Shown: positions 45,401 to 56,230 of the stretch, in pieces
How the letters are laid out: each line of letters starts with the position of its first letter
Numbering within the stretch: the stretch's first letter is position 1
Assembly: GCA_014529385.2 (NCBI GenBank)
Contig: CM043942.1
Location: 104,918,141 to 104,982,140, forward strand
From: Adiantum capillus-veneris
Taxonomy: Eukaryota; Streptophyta; Polypodiopsida; Polypodiales; Pteridaceae
Direction of reading: 5' to 3'
DNA: 64,000 nt
Translations under genes and position numbers: made by a program
The notes under the pieces: generated by a model
Seen by the model: the letters and a program-made list of their open reading frames with translations, nothing else
Databases searched by the model: none
Told to the model about the DNA's origin: nothing

Positions 45401-47650
45401 CAAAATACGGAAAATTCAAAGCCAAGTTCCAAAACAAACATAGGAACAGGAGATGACCCCGTGTATATGAATGACCTCGAGGATGATTCAGATTCAGTCG
45501 AGACAATGGAGACTAGAACCAATACCACAAAGAGAAAGACCGACAAAGAAAACCGTAACATGGAACCAAATGAAAACCGAATAAGAGAAAACCATAAAGA
45601 GCCTCTGAAAACACCACAAGTGTTTCCAAATCAATTCCAAGACCCCCAAGATAAACCGCAGGGGCAAAAAGGGAAGAATCGTAAAAAGAAGATTGGGACG
45701 TACCCAAACCCAGTAGACGAGATTGAGCAGGTGAAACATCTAAGAGGTTTAGTGGAGGAGACTCAAAGGAAACTAGAACCAGAACCCATGCAGGTCAAAA
45801 TTCATGACATAGTGTTTCCCACGCAAGTTCATCCACCCCACATGAACCATAGACCGTTAGCCATATCTAGTATCATCCAAGAAGGGAGTGAGGACGGGAC
45901 ATCAGAAAGTGAGCATACACCTTTCTTGTTGGAAAGGATGTTTAACGAAGGAATACCTGATCCCATTGAGGAATATGAGATTCCATCCTCACCAGTTCCT
46001 AGTCAAGGACCTACACCCTGCAAAACGCCAATGAATGTTGCCAAACTAGTGGACTTCATGTCTTCTGAGGTCCGAACCACGATCATAGCAAAGCTGTATG
46101 GAGATCCTGAGTTATTCCTTGCACTTCGAGCATTCCTTAACGAAGAGCTACGAACGGGATTACCGCAGTTTGCACAACCAAATAGGCCTGACTCGATTAT
46201 GATTGATGAGGAAAATCATGTGCAATCACTTGACTTAGATGGACACGAGTCTGTGATCGAGGTACCCATTAACGAATTAGGGCAGTATTTTGAAGGCGAC
46301 GAGTCTAATGCGACCCTACCCATCACTACCAAGGGATTAACTATAAAGGGAATTCTTGATGGTGGTGCGGGAGTTAGCATCGTTACAAAAGATTGTTGGG
46401 AATCCATGGGAAAACCCCGCCTCAGTGTTACTAACATTGTGGTAAAGATGGCAAATGGTACCATAGCCAAACCTATGGGGATGCTCAAGGATCTTAAGAT
46501 CAAATTTCTAGGACACAAGGTACGACATACGTTCATTGTAATGGATTTCTCTAAACACCTTATGTCATGTGAGATGATTTTAGGACGACCATTCATGAGG
46601 GAAGCACAAATGGTTCACGATTGGTCTAAAAATCATGTCTATTTGCAATTCCAAGACTCTGTCCTTAGAGTGGATTTGGTGACTGGTAAGGTACACCCCT
46701 TAGGGAGTAAAACCATTATTGATCATCGCTCTGACACCACAGTTCACTCGGCTCCACTACAATATTGTTACACTTGTAAGAAGGATACAGACATTGGCCA
46801 AGATTCTCCTTACATGGATGTGTTACCGGGTATGACTGAGTCGGACAATGTAGACTGGGTCCACCTAGCATCAACCATAGACACTTGGGGAAATAGGGGG
46901 ACGACCTGGGTAACACCTGAGGGGGATGAAATGCCTATACCCTTAAATATGCTACAAGCGATGCATATCGCTTCTGACAAGACTCATCCTAATGTAACGA
47001 AGAAAACATACAAGTGGGTCCCTAAAGCTTCTTTAGTGACCATAGCTAGTGCTAAAAAACAGAAGCCTTGTGAGAAACGTACCACTCGCTCCAAGAAAAA
47101 TAAGAAAATGTTGCGATGGATCCCTAAACGACTATTGGAAGCCCAAGGATACTATGAAGGAAATGATCAAATTTGGGTGCCCAAACGTAAAGTGTACTCT
47201 TACCTGTCACCTGACCCATGTAAACCCAATCCTGTGGCTCCAAAACAAATTGAAAATCGCGGAAAGCAAAAAATCATGGAATGTTACACACCCGTTCTAG
47301 AGCTAGTTTGGGTACCAAAGAAAGAACGATTTGTTCCACCTAGCTCAGGAACAGGGAAATCAAATGAAGCTTCTTGCTCTTCATGTAGTTCCTATACGCA
47401 AATAGAAGCTTCGACACAACCTCCACCTACCACTGTACATATCCATCCAAGCACGAAAGAGTTTGCACCTTCTGGGGTAAGTTCACCACCTACAACAACG
47501 TTGCAAATAAAATCATGGGAGAGTACCTTACCACCCTTGCAACTAGATGAAACGCATAGGGCGGTCCAAAACTATTGGTTAAAATCCTCACCTATTACCA
47601 ACTGGAACAATTGGTTTCAAAGGGTGACAAGCTCATTTCAAACGGTATGA
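42470..47650 (+). pseudogene. Gypsy-type gag-protease polyprotein with two in-frame TGA codons
   Basis: One frame of 1727 codons from ATG 42470 (MHLRSGRVLE, the start typical of Athila/Tat gags), broken only by TGA at 43766-43768 and 44801-44803. A Pro-rich spacer leads to the capsid-type retrotransposon gag domain (about 43840-44330: KFNGDEDARKHIEVFEQV, LTLSGKAGDWYRTL, RFIRGLRNEGIY). Four zinc knuckles follow: CSICLGPHSTSEC, CNACGRYGHQAKDC, CYECGGPHRAAEC and CNRCGIDHLIAQC. Near 46330-46640 lies a retropepsin fold with ILDGGAGVSIV (DGG where most have D[ST]G) and MILGRPFM. The C-terminus has a W[VI]PK motif four times (about 47010-47330). No polymerase follows. The gag would form particles and the protease would process it. 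Confidence 0.88.
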
Positions 47651-47932
47651 TCTACCCAAGGAAGGGGGGAGTGTTTGCTGACAGTCATCATTCATTTGTT
47701 TCCCTCTCAACCTTTTTCCCTGACGTCTCAATCTCCGATCTTAGTGAATGTATATATATAGCCTTATACTCACAAAAAAACAAAAATAGTAAAGAGCAAG
47801 AGCGCCTAGCAATGAGAGAGCACCCTATCAGATCTTACATATAAGTCCAAATTCACCGTGTCAATTCAAGCAACACACAAAAACAACTCTTATGTTTTAA
47901 AGGCCTAACCAAATATATCTGTCTTGTCAGAA

Positions 47933-48355
47933 ATGGCTACTTCACCAGAGGCATGCACTTCTATTTTTGATGAAAGGTACCCCTTGTCTTTTCAACAAGT
48001 GTTCTACGTATGCTACCCTATACTTTCTTGCGAATGGGATTTGATAGAGAGCCTTGCATGTGAGAGAAATTTTGAGGAGTTAGAATGGCTGATACGTCTA
48101 TGGCTAACTAGTGATCCCTACCCAGTAGCGAATGTGTCTCCAATGGCACATGCTTATTCTTTTGCACAAGATGAGTATCCACGCATCACGAGGTTCTTGA
48201 TTAGCATGCTAGCACAAGAGGATGATGAAGAGGAACTAATAGAGACCGAGGAAGACTATGGCCTCACGGACAACGATTTTATTTATCTAGATGATGAGGA
48301 TAGAGGCCTAGCCTTAGGGTGGCCACCCGGTTTATATAATATCCTCTTTCCTTGA
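47933..48355 (+). CDS. Accessory ORF of the gypsy-type element, unknown function
   Basis: 140 residues from ATG 47933 (MATSPEACTS), intact. The N-terminal half contains FQQVFYVCYPILSCEWDLIE and EELEWLIRLWL; the C-terminal part is strongly acidic (EDDEEELIETEEDYGLTDND). No transmembrane span or known domain, so it is not an env-like protein. The sequence just before the ATG (CTTGTCAG) looks like a splice acceptor, which suggests a subgenomic spliced mRNA. Plant Tat/Athila-type elements often carry extra 3' ORFs; which kind this is remains unknown. Confidence 0.6.
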   Translation: MATSPEACTSIFDERYPLSFQQVFYVCYPILSCEWDLIESLACERNFEELEWLIRLWLTSDPYPVANVSPMAHAYSFAQDEYPRITRFLISMLAQEDDEEELIETEEDYGLTDNDFIYLDDEDRGLALGWPPGLYNILFP

Positions 48356-49700
48356 TTCTAAAAGGGGTGACAGATAGGTAGGTTAGGGGTCTAGATTGTG
48401 TTTTGAGTTTGTTTTTTAGGAGTTTTAATTTTTCCCACTGATGTGCCTCCTGGAGGTATTCCTTTTGTTTCCTAGTGTGTACAGGAGCGTGTTGCTATTG
48501 ATAGGATTTGGACCTTCATGGAACCTTCAAATCAAGCACGACCATCAACACAAACAGGTGTTTCTTGTCCATTAGCATTGCCGTTATCTTTTTGCATCTA
48601 TGATTGTCTGCTTTGATTGTGATTGGTAGCATAATATTCAGCGCATTGGCTTAGTATCAAACATTTAATTCAATGTGATGTTTTGTCATAATCACTTGTC
48701 TAGGTTTAAAAATCAAGCAGTCCGACTAAGCTAGTTTGACCAAGCTAGGTATTAGAAATCTTCTCTTAATACCATGGGGAATGCCTTCCTAATAAACAAT
48801 GGTTACTTAGGTTCTTAATCCGATTTAGGCAGCATTGTATGAAATGTACTAGGGCTTTCTAGTGGGCTTAACCCTATTGACCTTTAGCTTAAGTATTATA
48901 AAGAGAGTTTACTAATGTGATGAGCCTGGGGAGGGTAACAGTGTTATATGACCCCCCAAAGTTACAAAATTAAAATGCTGAAAATGAACAAACAAAAAAT
49001 CAAAGTGCCACAATGTAAAATTTTAAGTTGGAAGAGAAATCTCAGCTTGATTTGGTACTTCACTCACATGTATTGCCTATGGTACTTGAGCCCTAGAGGT
49101 TCCCAGTGTGGGCGCTTTTCCTTGAAAAGCAAACCCCCAAGGCATACAAAATAAGCACACACATCATAATTGAATCAATGTGAAAAGACTTTGGGGGGTC
49201 AAAGAAAAAGTAATCAGTCACGCGATGATTTCATGAGAAATTCCTTTTATCGTAGCTTAACTACAAGGTTTTCTAGATATAGCCTCTAGTCAGCCCTCGA
49301 ACATGAATACTTGGCTCTCGCGATTAAACAACTTAATTGACCACAGACAATTAAGAAGCTTACCCATGGTATTAATATTCGATCTCTAGTGCCTTTCGAC
49401 CGTCAAATTAGCGACCCCAGACTTGTCTAATTTTTTACCTTTACATCTGTTTATGCATTTGATTACATTGCAATTTAATGTTCATTGCTAACCAATTGTT
49501 TGAAATTCTTTTACCAATCAATTTGTCTACCTAAAACTGCATATGCTTTTTAAGAGAATGCAATTACTGTGCCAATGTTGTTTGATTTTGCAGTGAGTGA
49601 AGAAGGCTAAGGACATTCATCTCAAATGCTCTTCCACCTCGACGAACCAGCTTCAACTCAATAGCTTCCGAGGACGGAATCTACATCAGGAAGGGGGGCA
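48356..49700 (+). other. 3' non-coding region of the gypsy-type element
   Basis: 1.3 kb without a credible ORF, ending in the polypurine tract AGGAAGGGGGGCA. The RT and integrase that should lie around here are absent. Confidence 0.7.
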
Positions 49701-49997
49701 TGTTAACCCTCACGGCACACGGACACCCTATCACCTACGACGGACGTGTATTATGTATTTGGTAGAGTCAGGTACTGGGCTTGTCGGACCAATAGGAAAA
49801 GGGTAAGAGTGATCGCCGATGAGAGGCGCACTCTAACACGAACATTCAAGGGATTAGTTGGTTAAGCATGGGCGCCCAAGTGTGAATGGGGTGAGCTCCT
49901 ATAAAAGCCAACTAAACCTAATTTTTACTCATTCTCTCATTTGTGCAATAGAAGAGTGCTCTTGCTCCATCTCCATCTTCTTCTTCTTCACCTCCTC

Positions 49998-50033
<36 letters not shown>

Positions 50034-50283
50034 GAGAGTGTGTGTGCGATCGAGCATTACGAAGGCACGACGGCGGCGAAGCGGTTGAGCGCGGCACGAC
50101 TGCAGCTTCTTCTTCATCGCGGCGAGGAATCCACCACGAAGGCGAGCGTAGAGCGGTGAGTGACACACCCTTTGTTCTCTTGAGCTTGCTAGTTTAGGCT
50201 TGTTGTGTGCTTGGAGCCGTTTGTGGCTCGCACACGGTGTATTGGCAAGTCCCTTGCTTCGACAGTGCGGCAAGGAGCGCACA
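49701..50283 (+). repeat. 3' LTR of the gypsy-type element
   Basis: Nearly identical to 40956-41532 (three substitutions; (GT)n longer by 6 bp). Confidence 0.95.
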
Positions 50284-52126
50284 GAAAAAGACCTCAAGGA
50301 AATAATCGCAAGCACAACAAGCTGACAAGCAACGTGGGAAGAGAAAGAAGAGGGCTGTAGTTTCGAGTGACAGTGAGAGCGAGCATGTGGTTGCGGAGTA
50401 TTCTGTAGAAGTCAGCGATAGTGCTCATAGCCTTGGTGCTATGAGTCACAGTGTACCGACACTATCCTTGACTCCCAGACCAGTGGGGGGCATCCAGGAG
50501 TCCCCTCCATGTTCACCATCACATGGTAGGGCTGCAGAGGACCTATTAGACATGGCTAGAGTTGTGGGAGATAACCATCTAGATACGTGAAAATGCTTAA
50601 TGTTGTGTTGTTTTCTTTAGCTTTGCTTGAAAGATATATTTGATCTTATGTTGCTACATACAGATATGCATGTAGAGCCATGCCACCTTGCAGTGCATGC
50701 TAGTGCCAAAGAGTTGGCAAAAGCTATTCCAGATGTGTTGTGCAATGACAGGTAAGCCACGCTTATTTACAATCATAGTTATGTGCACACTTATAGTGCT
50801 AACAAAAACTGCATGCAGTTCTATGCAGTCACGACGTAGATTGTTGGGCTCTCTATCAGGAGCAGGGAAGATGAACCCCATCTTGAGATTGGGTGGCGTA
50901 CATTTGGTGTACATGGCCTTTCCCTTACACACTAGGTCACATGCAGCTAGCACGGGTGGGGTTCCTTTATGGATCCAATGGGATAGTGACCTTGTGGATG
51001 CTGCATTCCTTCTGGCATCCGAGTTTCTTTTGGTGGATGGCATGATTGTGGCGACATGTCGTGCAGAAAATCTTTCCATCGTCACTTCGAAGGTAGAGGG
51101 AGTTGGTTTCGAGCTGTTGAGGATATTGTACTTACGGCTACCGGAGGCTAGTTGTACGACTGTTTAGGACTATTTACAGGGGGTATGTTGTTTTTTTTTT
51201 TTGATAATGAATAGTAACTTCGATGTTCGTGGGTCAAAAAATAATGTTTTACTTGCTCCCCGCAGGTTAGTACTTTGTTGCTAGCCATTTTTTCACCCCC
51301 TAGAAGTGGTAGGTGTCGGATTGCGAGGTACGATAGAGCGGATGGAGAGATTGCAGCAAATGTATGTGGCTTCTCTGCAGATGACGACATGTTGTGGGAG
51401 AAGCTACCAGGATCAGATTCCACACAGTGGACGCTGGATCGTATGGGCCGGCCTTATCGTAGAGGTGTTGAGAGGAGTCCAGCGTTTGCGAGGTGGTAGA
51501 ATTTTTTTGTTAGTTGTTTTTATTGTTCCTATAAAATTATAGGTATAATAAATCTAAAGGTAATTTTTTTTTTGTAGATGGCTACTAGGTACCTTCACAG
51601 ACATGGGAGATGCTGTGTTGGATTGTTTTACAGGAGTTGGGACATTGGCAGCACAATGTTTACTACTACGTAGACATTGCATCAGTTGTGAGAACCAGCT
51701 CAGCGCCTACCTTCCGATTTAGGCTCGACATTGATGTTTCATAGGAGTGTCAGAGCTCAGGTAATTGAGCAACCGTAGCAGGTGCCCGAGCAACTTCATC
51801 CGCTTGACCCACCGTTCTCGACACCACTCAGCAGTCAGGGCGGGGCAGTAGCAACACCATATCCCACTTTCACAGCCCCATTTTTGGCATGGCGTGCAAC
51901 TGGATCGTCTCCCAGTGCATTCATTGCCTCCACATCTGAGGCTCCGCCCGGGGTTGATCCATTGCCTCTTTCACTACCTGCAGCCCCCCCCACATATAGT
52001 TCATACCCTTTGCCATTTGGAGTAGTTCCCCCACCATTTGGTGCACTGCCCCCGTTGGCACGACCTTTGTTTCCTCCCAGAGGATATGGCCCCCCACCGC
52101 CCTTCTTTCCTCCACGTCACCCATGA
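50284..52126 (+). pseudogene. ParB-methyltransferase fusion gene, 3' exons (beta-class DNA methyltransferase domain)
   Basis: This continues the exon cut by the gypsy element: Lys-rich, one TAA, then KRKKRAVVSSDSESEHVV. Methyltransferase exons are about 50664-50751, 50819-51180, 51266-51492 and 51578-51720. The order fits the permuted beta class of N6-adenine/N4-cytosine enzymes. A strand VHLVYMAFPLHT (50901-50936) sits where the catalytic [DNS]PP[YFW] belongs but reads AFPL. FLLVDGMIVATC then GVGFELLRILYL are the following strands. GVERSPAFARWLLGTFTDMG and AVLDCFTGVGT (51618-51644) form the SAM-binding motif I, and CISCENQ matches the acidic end of the next strand. A TAG interrupts after TTV (about 51165). 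A Pro-rich tail (51782-52126) follows after a frameshift and a TAG. The splice joining 50589 to 50664 is not resolved. Confidence 0.78.
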
Positions 52127-52315
52127 TGTATCACCCCCCATATGTATTTATTTTGGATGCAATGGAACTCATAGATTTGGGGTTTTCTATTTGAAATAGA
52201 CCGTAATTGTGTGTAAGGAACTTCTATTTCTCTTATTAATAGTGTATTGAATGATTCGCGGGTGTTTTTTGTTTGAATGTAAGTTGGTCGTGAAATGACA
52301 ATCAAATTTTAGTTG

Positions 52316-52317
52316 GA

Positions 52318-52376
<59 letters not shown>
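52316..52376. repeat. (GA)n just inside the right TIR
   Basis: About 60 bp of GA dinucleotides. Confidence 0.97.
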
Positions 52377-52378
<2 letters not shown>

Positions 52379-52389
52379 GTAGATTGTCT

Positions 52390-52462
52390 CTTCTTTTGAG
52401 AATCCGCTCGCCCGATTCTTAAAAAGCGCTCGCCAGAAATTGCTCACCCAGAAATCGCATCC
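52390..52462 (-). repeat. Right TIR of the MULE-like element
   Basis: Inverse of the left TIR. It reads (minus) GATTTCTGGGTGAGC then GCGAGCGCTTTT, and GGGCGAGCGGATTC. Confidence 0.8.
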
Positions 52463-52471
52463 TGAGCAGGT

Positions 52472-54230
52472 GAGGAATATTCCAAGAAAAAAAAATTGCG
52501 CATGAGCCTTGTGTGCATTGGGTTGAGGCACAAGCAGGGTCGGCAGTGTGCAGCTCTCACACACACACCGCTCGTCAACTCGTCAGAAACTGCAGAGCGT
52601 TTGACAGATAGTTTGCAAAAATATATTATCATTGTTAACTTACATCTTTTGTGTGCAAGGGTTTGCTCACATGAGCGACCTCGACACCCCGACCCTTCGA
52701 CTCTCTGACCCCCGTTCACACAAGCCCGATAGAGAGAGAGTGCGAGAGAGAGAGAGAGGGAGTTGTGAGAGAGTGTGAGTATGTGAGAGAGACAGAAAGA
52801 CCTCAGCGAGGAGTGAGTGAGAAAGCGAGTGTAAGAGAGTGAAGCTGTGAGAGAGTAAGCGAGTGAGAGAGACAGAGCGAGCAAGTTTTTTTTCGGCAAC
52901 CTCGATGTCAACATCATCTTAGTCATCGACAGCGTCCCGTGATCCTCGGCCTTGGCTAGAGGGTGAGAGAGCAAGAGAGAAAGACTTGACATCTCTCTGG
53001 TTTTCAATCATTGAGATCGACTCCCCGCTCTGATGAGCCTGGCATAGACGGCTCGACATTGACTCAGCTTTTGACGAGTTTCCTCTAGGACTCAACATCG
53101 ACACCGCTCTTGTGACTTGGCACCGACACCTCTCTTTACACGGTGGGTTTTTGACATTCGAACCTGATGTCAATGTTCCCGCAGGCGACCATTCCCGCGG
53201 ATAGTTGTGCTTGCCACGTGCACGGGTGAGATGCCTCTACCACAGAGGAGTGTCACCCGAGATCGGCACTGAGTGCATCCATCGTGCTCTATGATACCTT
53301 TTCAACTCCAAGCACCTTTGGTGGCTATTCAGCTAGCACATTTCTGTCTGGCAAAAAAAATTGGCACATATCTACATCGACATGCAAGTACACATGGGGT
53401 TTTTTGAGCCTACCTACACCAGTTTCTCTTGGTTTCCATACACTTATTGACACATCACCTTTTATTCGATTTTGGGACTCATTTTGACAGAAGTTTCTCT
53501 GCAAACAAATGCATTGACAGATGCATGTTTGCTTTAGCGCATCATAGTGCTATTGAGCTCTTTTGAGCACAGATATTGCCACATGGATACTTTTTACTGC
53601 ATGTAGCATTTCTTGGCACCTGTTTGAGCGCAGCCACTCAAGTACGTTGAGTTGCAAACACTACCCATTGTACTTCGTGTAAAGCCACTTCTTGGCTATT
53701 TGGCAGTTTTCCCAACCGTTTTCAAGACTCGGTTCCGAAAGAGCGCTTTCTGAGACTGTGGCTAGTGTTTTTTGAGTCTGCTTTAGCATTTGGAGGGTCA
53801 ATAGCGTGAGGTTCTATTTGAGCTGGGGTATTCTTGAAGGTTGAGATACCTTTGGTGATACAGGTAGCTAGAGTTTCCCTCTTATGGTACCCTCACCATA
53901 GGACATGTATTTGGGCGGGTTTTTGTGCTTTTGACGCTAAGCTGACGGTCACACAACAGTGGTTTTGAGCAGTTTATGCCTAGTGGTTGTTTTATGCAGT
54001 TTATGTGTTTACTTTTGGTCTATCAGGTTTGAGAGTTTGCTCCTCATATAGAGAGACTCTGTCGGATTTTTCTCGCGAGTCCATTTTGTGCGTTCTTGGC
54101 ACTTCTAGATGTTCTTACATAATGATTTTACTACTTTTGGTTTGCGTTTTTTCTCCTACTTTAAGGAAAACTCTGCTAAAATTATCTCAAGTAATTTGCC
54201 ATAAAGTTTTTGGCTACATTAACTTGAGTC
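52472..54230 (+). other. Copia leader, right of the nested element
   Basis: Untranslated leader of the copia element between the MULE-like insertion and gag. A GAGAGAGTGAGTG-rich purine block lies at 52730-52890. No gene recognised. Confidence 0.55.
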
Positions 54231-55125
54231 ATGGCTGTGAGTAGTGCTTTCAAAAGAGGAGTACTACATCAAAAAGTTTGATGGCTCAAACTTTGTCATT
54301 TGGCGGCAACACATGAAAGATGTTTGATAACAAAGGCTTGACCGCACTCTTGCATGAAAAAGAGAGAATGTATACATTGATGATAAGTGGGATGACTTGA
54401 ATGAGCGTGCTATGGTGACCATTCGCTTACACCTTGGTGAATCCATTTACTTTACCATAATGGATAAGACCAATGCCAAAGATTTGTGGGATGCTCTATG
54501 TCAGGCTTGCGATGAAAACAATGCCTCAAACAAGGTTTTCTTGATGAAGAAATTGATGCACAAAAATATGAAAGAGGGCACTAATGTTAGTTCAACAATG
54601 TGTATTCATAGCTTATTTCAAAAGGTCTCAATTTTCGATGATGAAATGAAGGCCATTTTCTTACTATGTTCACTACCATCATCATGGGATACCTTCAACA
54701 CAGCCATAAGCAATTTTGCACCGGTTGGAAAGCTAGTTTTCAGCAAGATTGTTGGTGTGTTGCTCATTGAGGAGATTCACAGTCAATCTCTTGATGCGAG
54801 TGGGCATGGTAATGCATATGTGTCTAGTGGCAATTCTGACAAGCAAAGGTAGGGTGTTCATAGCCGCATTCGTTCTCAGGATTGCAGGCAAGGTCGTAAC
54901 AAGAGTTGCAGCAAAGACATGAAAAATGTTGAGTGTTACTACCGCCATAAAAAGGAACACTTGAAGAAATATTGCCGCATAATGTAGCGTGATAAGGACA
55001 AAGAGAAAGCAAAGTTTAACAAACCCAAAAGCAGCGTGAAGATTGAAGAAATTTATGTGGTTGAGTCTCTAGCCATTGAAAAAGTTTCTGAAGTGTCAAA
55101 TGATGTGTTGATTTTCACATTTTAA
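54231..55125 (+). pseudogene. Copia gag
   Basis: A copia-type capsid region. After ATG 54231 and a frameshift comes KKFDGSNFVIWRQHMKDV (the usual gag start). Then AKDLWDALCQACDENNASNK, LMKKLMHKNMKEG, and AIFLLCSLPSSWDTF (the typical LLxSLPxSW motif). A zinc knuckle remnant CYYRHKKEHLKKYC has Arg where the second Cys belongs. Several stops (54318, 54850, 54985). Confidence 0.85.
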
Positions 55126-55139
55126 GTCCTGATGCACTG

Positions 55140-55515
55140 TTAGCTCTTGGCGAGTGTTATACACAGAACTGGATTGTGGACTCAGGTGCTAGCTTTCATG
55201 TGACTCCTCACAAGGAGTGGTTTTCTACATACACTACCATAGATGGCACGATGAAGCTAGGCAATTCTTATGAGCTTGATATATGCGGTGTGGGCAACGT
55301 CAAATTTTCTATGCGTAATGGTACTGAGTTTATGCTACATAATGTCGTACATGTACGCAAATTGACAAAGAGTTTGATGTCAGTTGGATAGCTGGATGAT
55401 CTGGGTTACACTACCATATTTGCTCATGGTTCTTGGATTATCAAGAAAGGAAATTTGGTCATGCTTAAAGGCCATAAATCTGGCTCATTGTACTCACGTT
55501 ATGCCTCTTTTGTGA
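55140..55515 (+). pseudogene. Copia protease
   Basis: WIVDSGASFHVTPHKEWF (DSGAS active site with the HVT/HMT motif typical of copia), then VVHVRKLTKSLMSVG with a TAG replacing the Gln/Arg of the next residue. The frame continues to about 55515. Confidence 0.85.
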
Positions 55516-55549
55516 AATAGAGTTCTATTTGTGTAGGCGATCTGCCGTC

Positions 55550-56230
55550 TACAGAGTTGTGGCATAGCCTGCTAAGACATATGAGTCAAAATGGAAAAAA
55601 AGTCTTGCAGAATTCTGGTTATATCTTTGTGTTAGATTACTCTAACTTCTCTTTATGTGAGCATTGTATCTATGGCAAATTGACTTATAGGTTGACATCA
55701 TCCACTTTGGGCAAGGAGTTAGGGAGTCCTCTAGATCTTGTCCATAGTGACTTGTGCAGACCTATGCCAGTCAAGTCACTAGGGGGAGCATTATACTTCC
55801 TAACATTCATAGACGAATCTACTAGAAAAGGTGTGGGTTTATCTCTTGAAGCAAAAGAGTGACGTATTTAGTGTCTTTCAAAAGTTCTTAGCATTGGTAG
55901 AGTATTAAATCATGTAGAAAGCTTAAAGCTTTGTGCAATGACAATGGAGGCAATTACATCTCCTCCGATCTCAAGGAATTTTGCAGTAAACGAGGCATTA
56001 GAAGATAATTTACCATGCCTTACACACCCACCTAAAACAGTGTGGCTGAGAGAATGAATAATACCATTCAGGAACGGGTCACTTCTATGTTGTCTACGAC
56101 CAACTTACGTCAAGAATTTTGGGGAGAAGCTATTATGATGGCTGCTTATCTGATCAATCGATCACCTAGTATACCACTAGAGTACAAGGTTCTGCAGGAG
56201 ATGTGAACGGGCAAAGAACAGGTTACATGT
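55550..56230 (+). pseudogene. Copia GAG-pre-integrase and integrase remnant
   Basis: LWHSLLRHMSQNGKKVL and CEHCIYGKLTYR form the HHCC zinc motif. DLVHSDLCRPMPVKSLGG carries the first catalytic Asp, followed by YFLTFIDESTRK. The later DNDGG-like CNDNGGNYIS (about 55937) and NSVAERMNNTIQE (about 56038, catalytic Glu) lie in other frames, so frameshifts and stops have destroyed it. Confidence 0.85.

Larger units (their letters stand above)
40956..50283 (+). mobile_element. Gypsy-type LTR retrotransposon without RT/integrase, young insertion
   Basis: The LTRs 40956-41532 (577 bp) and 49701-50283 (583 bp) differ by three substitutions and a 6-bp microsatellite change. The PBS is TGGCGCCGTTGCCGGGGA at 41537, the Athila/Tat-type site, and the PPT is AGGAAGGGGGGCA just before 49701. 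The flanking 5-mers GAAAC (40951-40955) and GAAAA (50284-50288) fit a target duplication with one change. It carries one long gag-protease frame (42470-47650) and a 140-codon ORF (47933-48355) but no RT, RNase H or integrase, so it must rely on proteins of another element. It sits inside the ParB-methyltransferase gene, in the same orientation. Confidence 0.92.
32499..52462. mobile_element. MULE-like DNA transposon carrying a ParB-methyltransferase gene
   Basis: The terminal inverted repeats (about 32499-32575 and 52390-52462) align base for base over about 63 positions at about 75% identity, mostly transitions. The flanking 9-mers TGAGCAGGC (32490-32498) and TGAGCAGGT (52463-52471) fit a Mutator-type 9-bp duplication with one change. 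Cargo, from left: a 112-codon ORF (minus), a transposase (minus), a palindromic GC-rich divergent promoter region, and a multi-exon ParB-methyltransferase gene (plus). The last is broken by a gypsy element at 40956-50283. Without that insertion the transposon is about 10.6 kb. All genes carry lesions, so this copy is inactive. Confidence 0.82.

Noticed and set aside
45316-45739. Minus-strand ORFs opposite the gypsy polyprotein
   Set aside because: Shadows of a Lys/Glu-rich coding strand; no domain.
47933-48355. Envelope-like gene of the gypsy-type element
   Set aside because: No signal peptide, transmembrane segment or coiled coil; the protein is small, soluble-looking and acidic.
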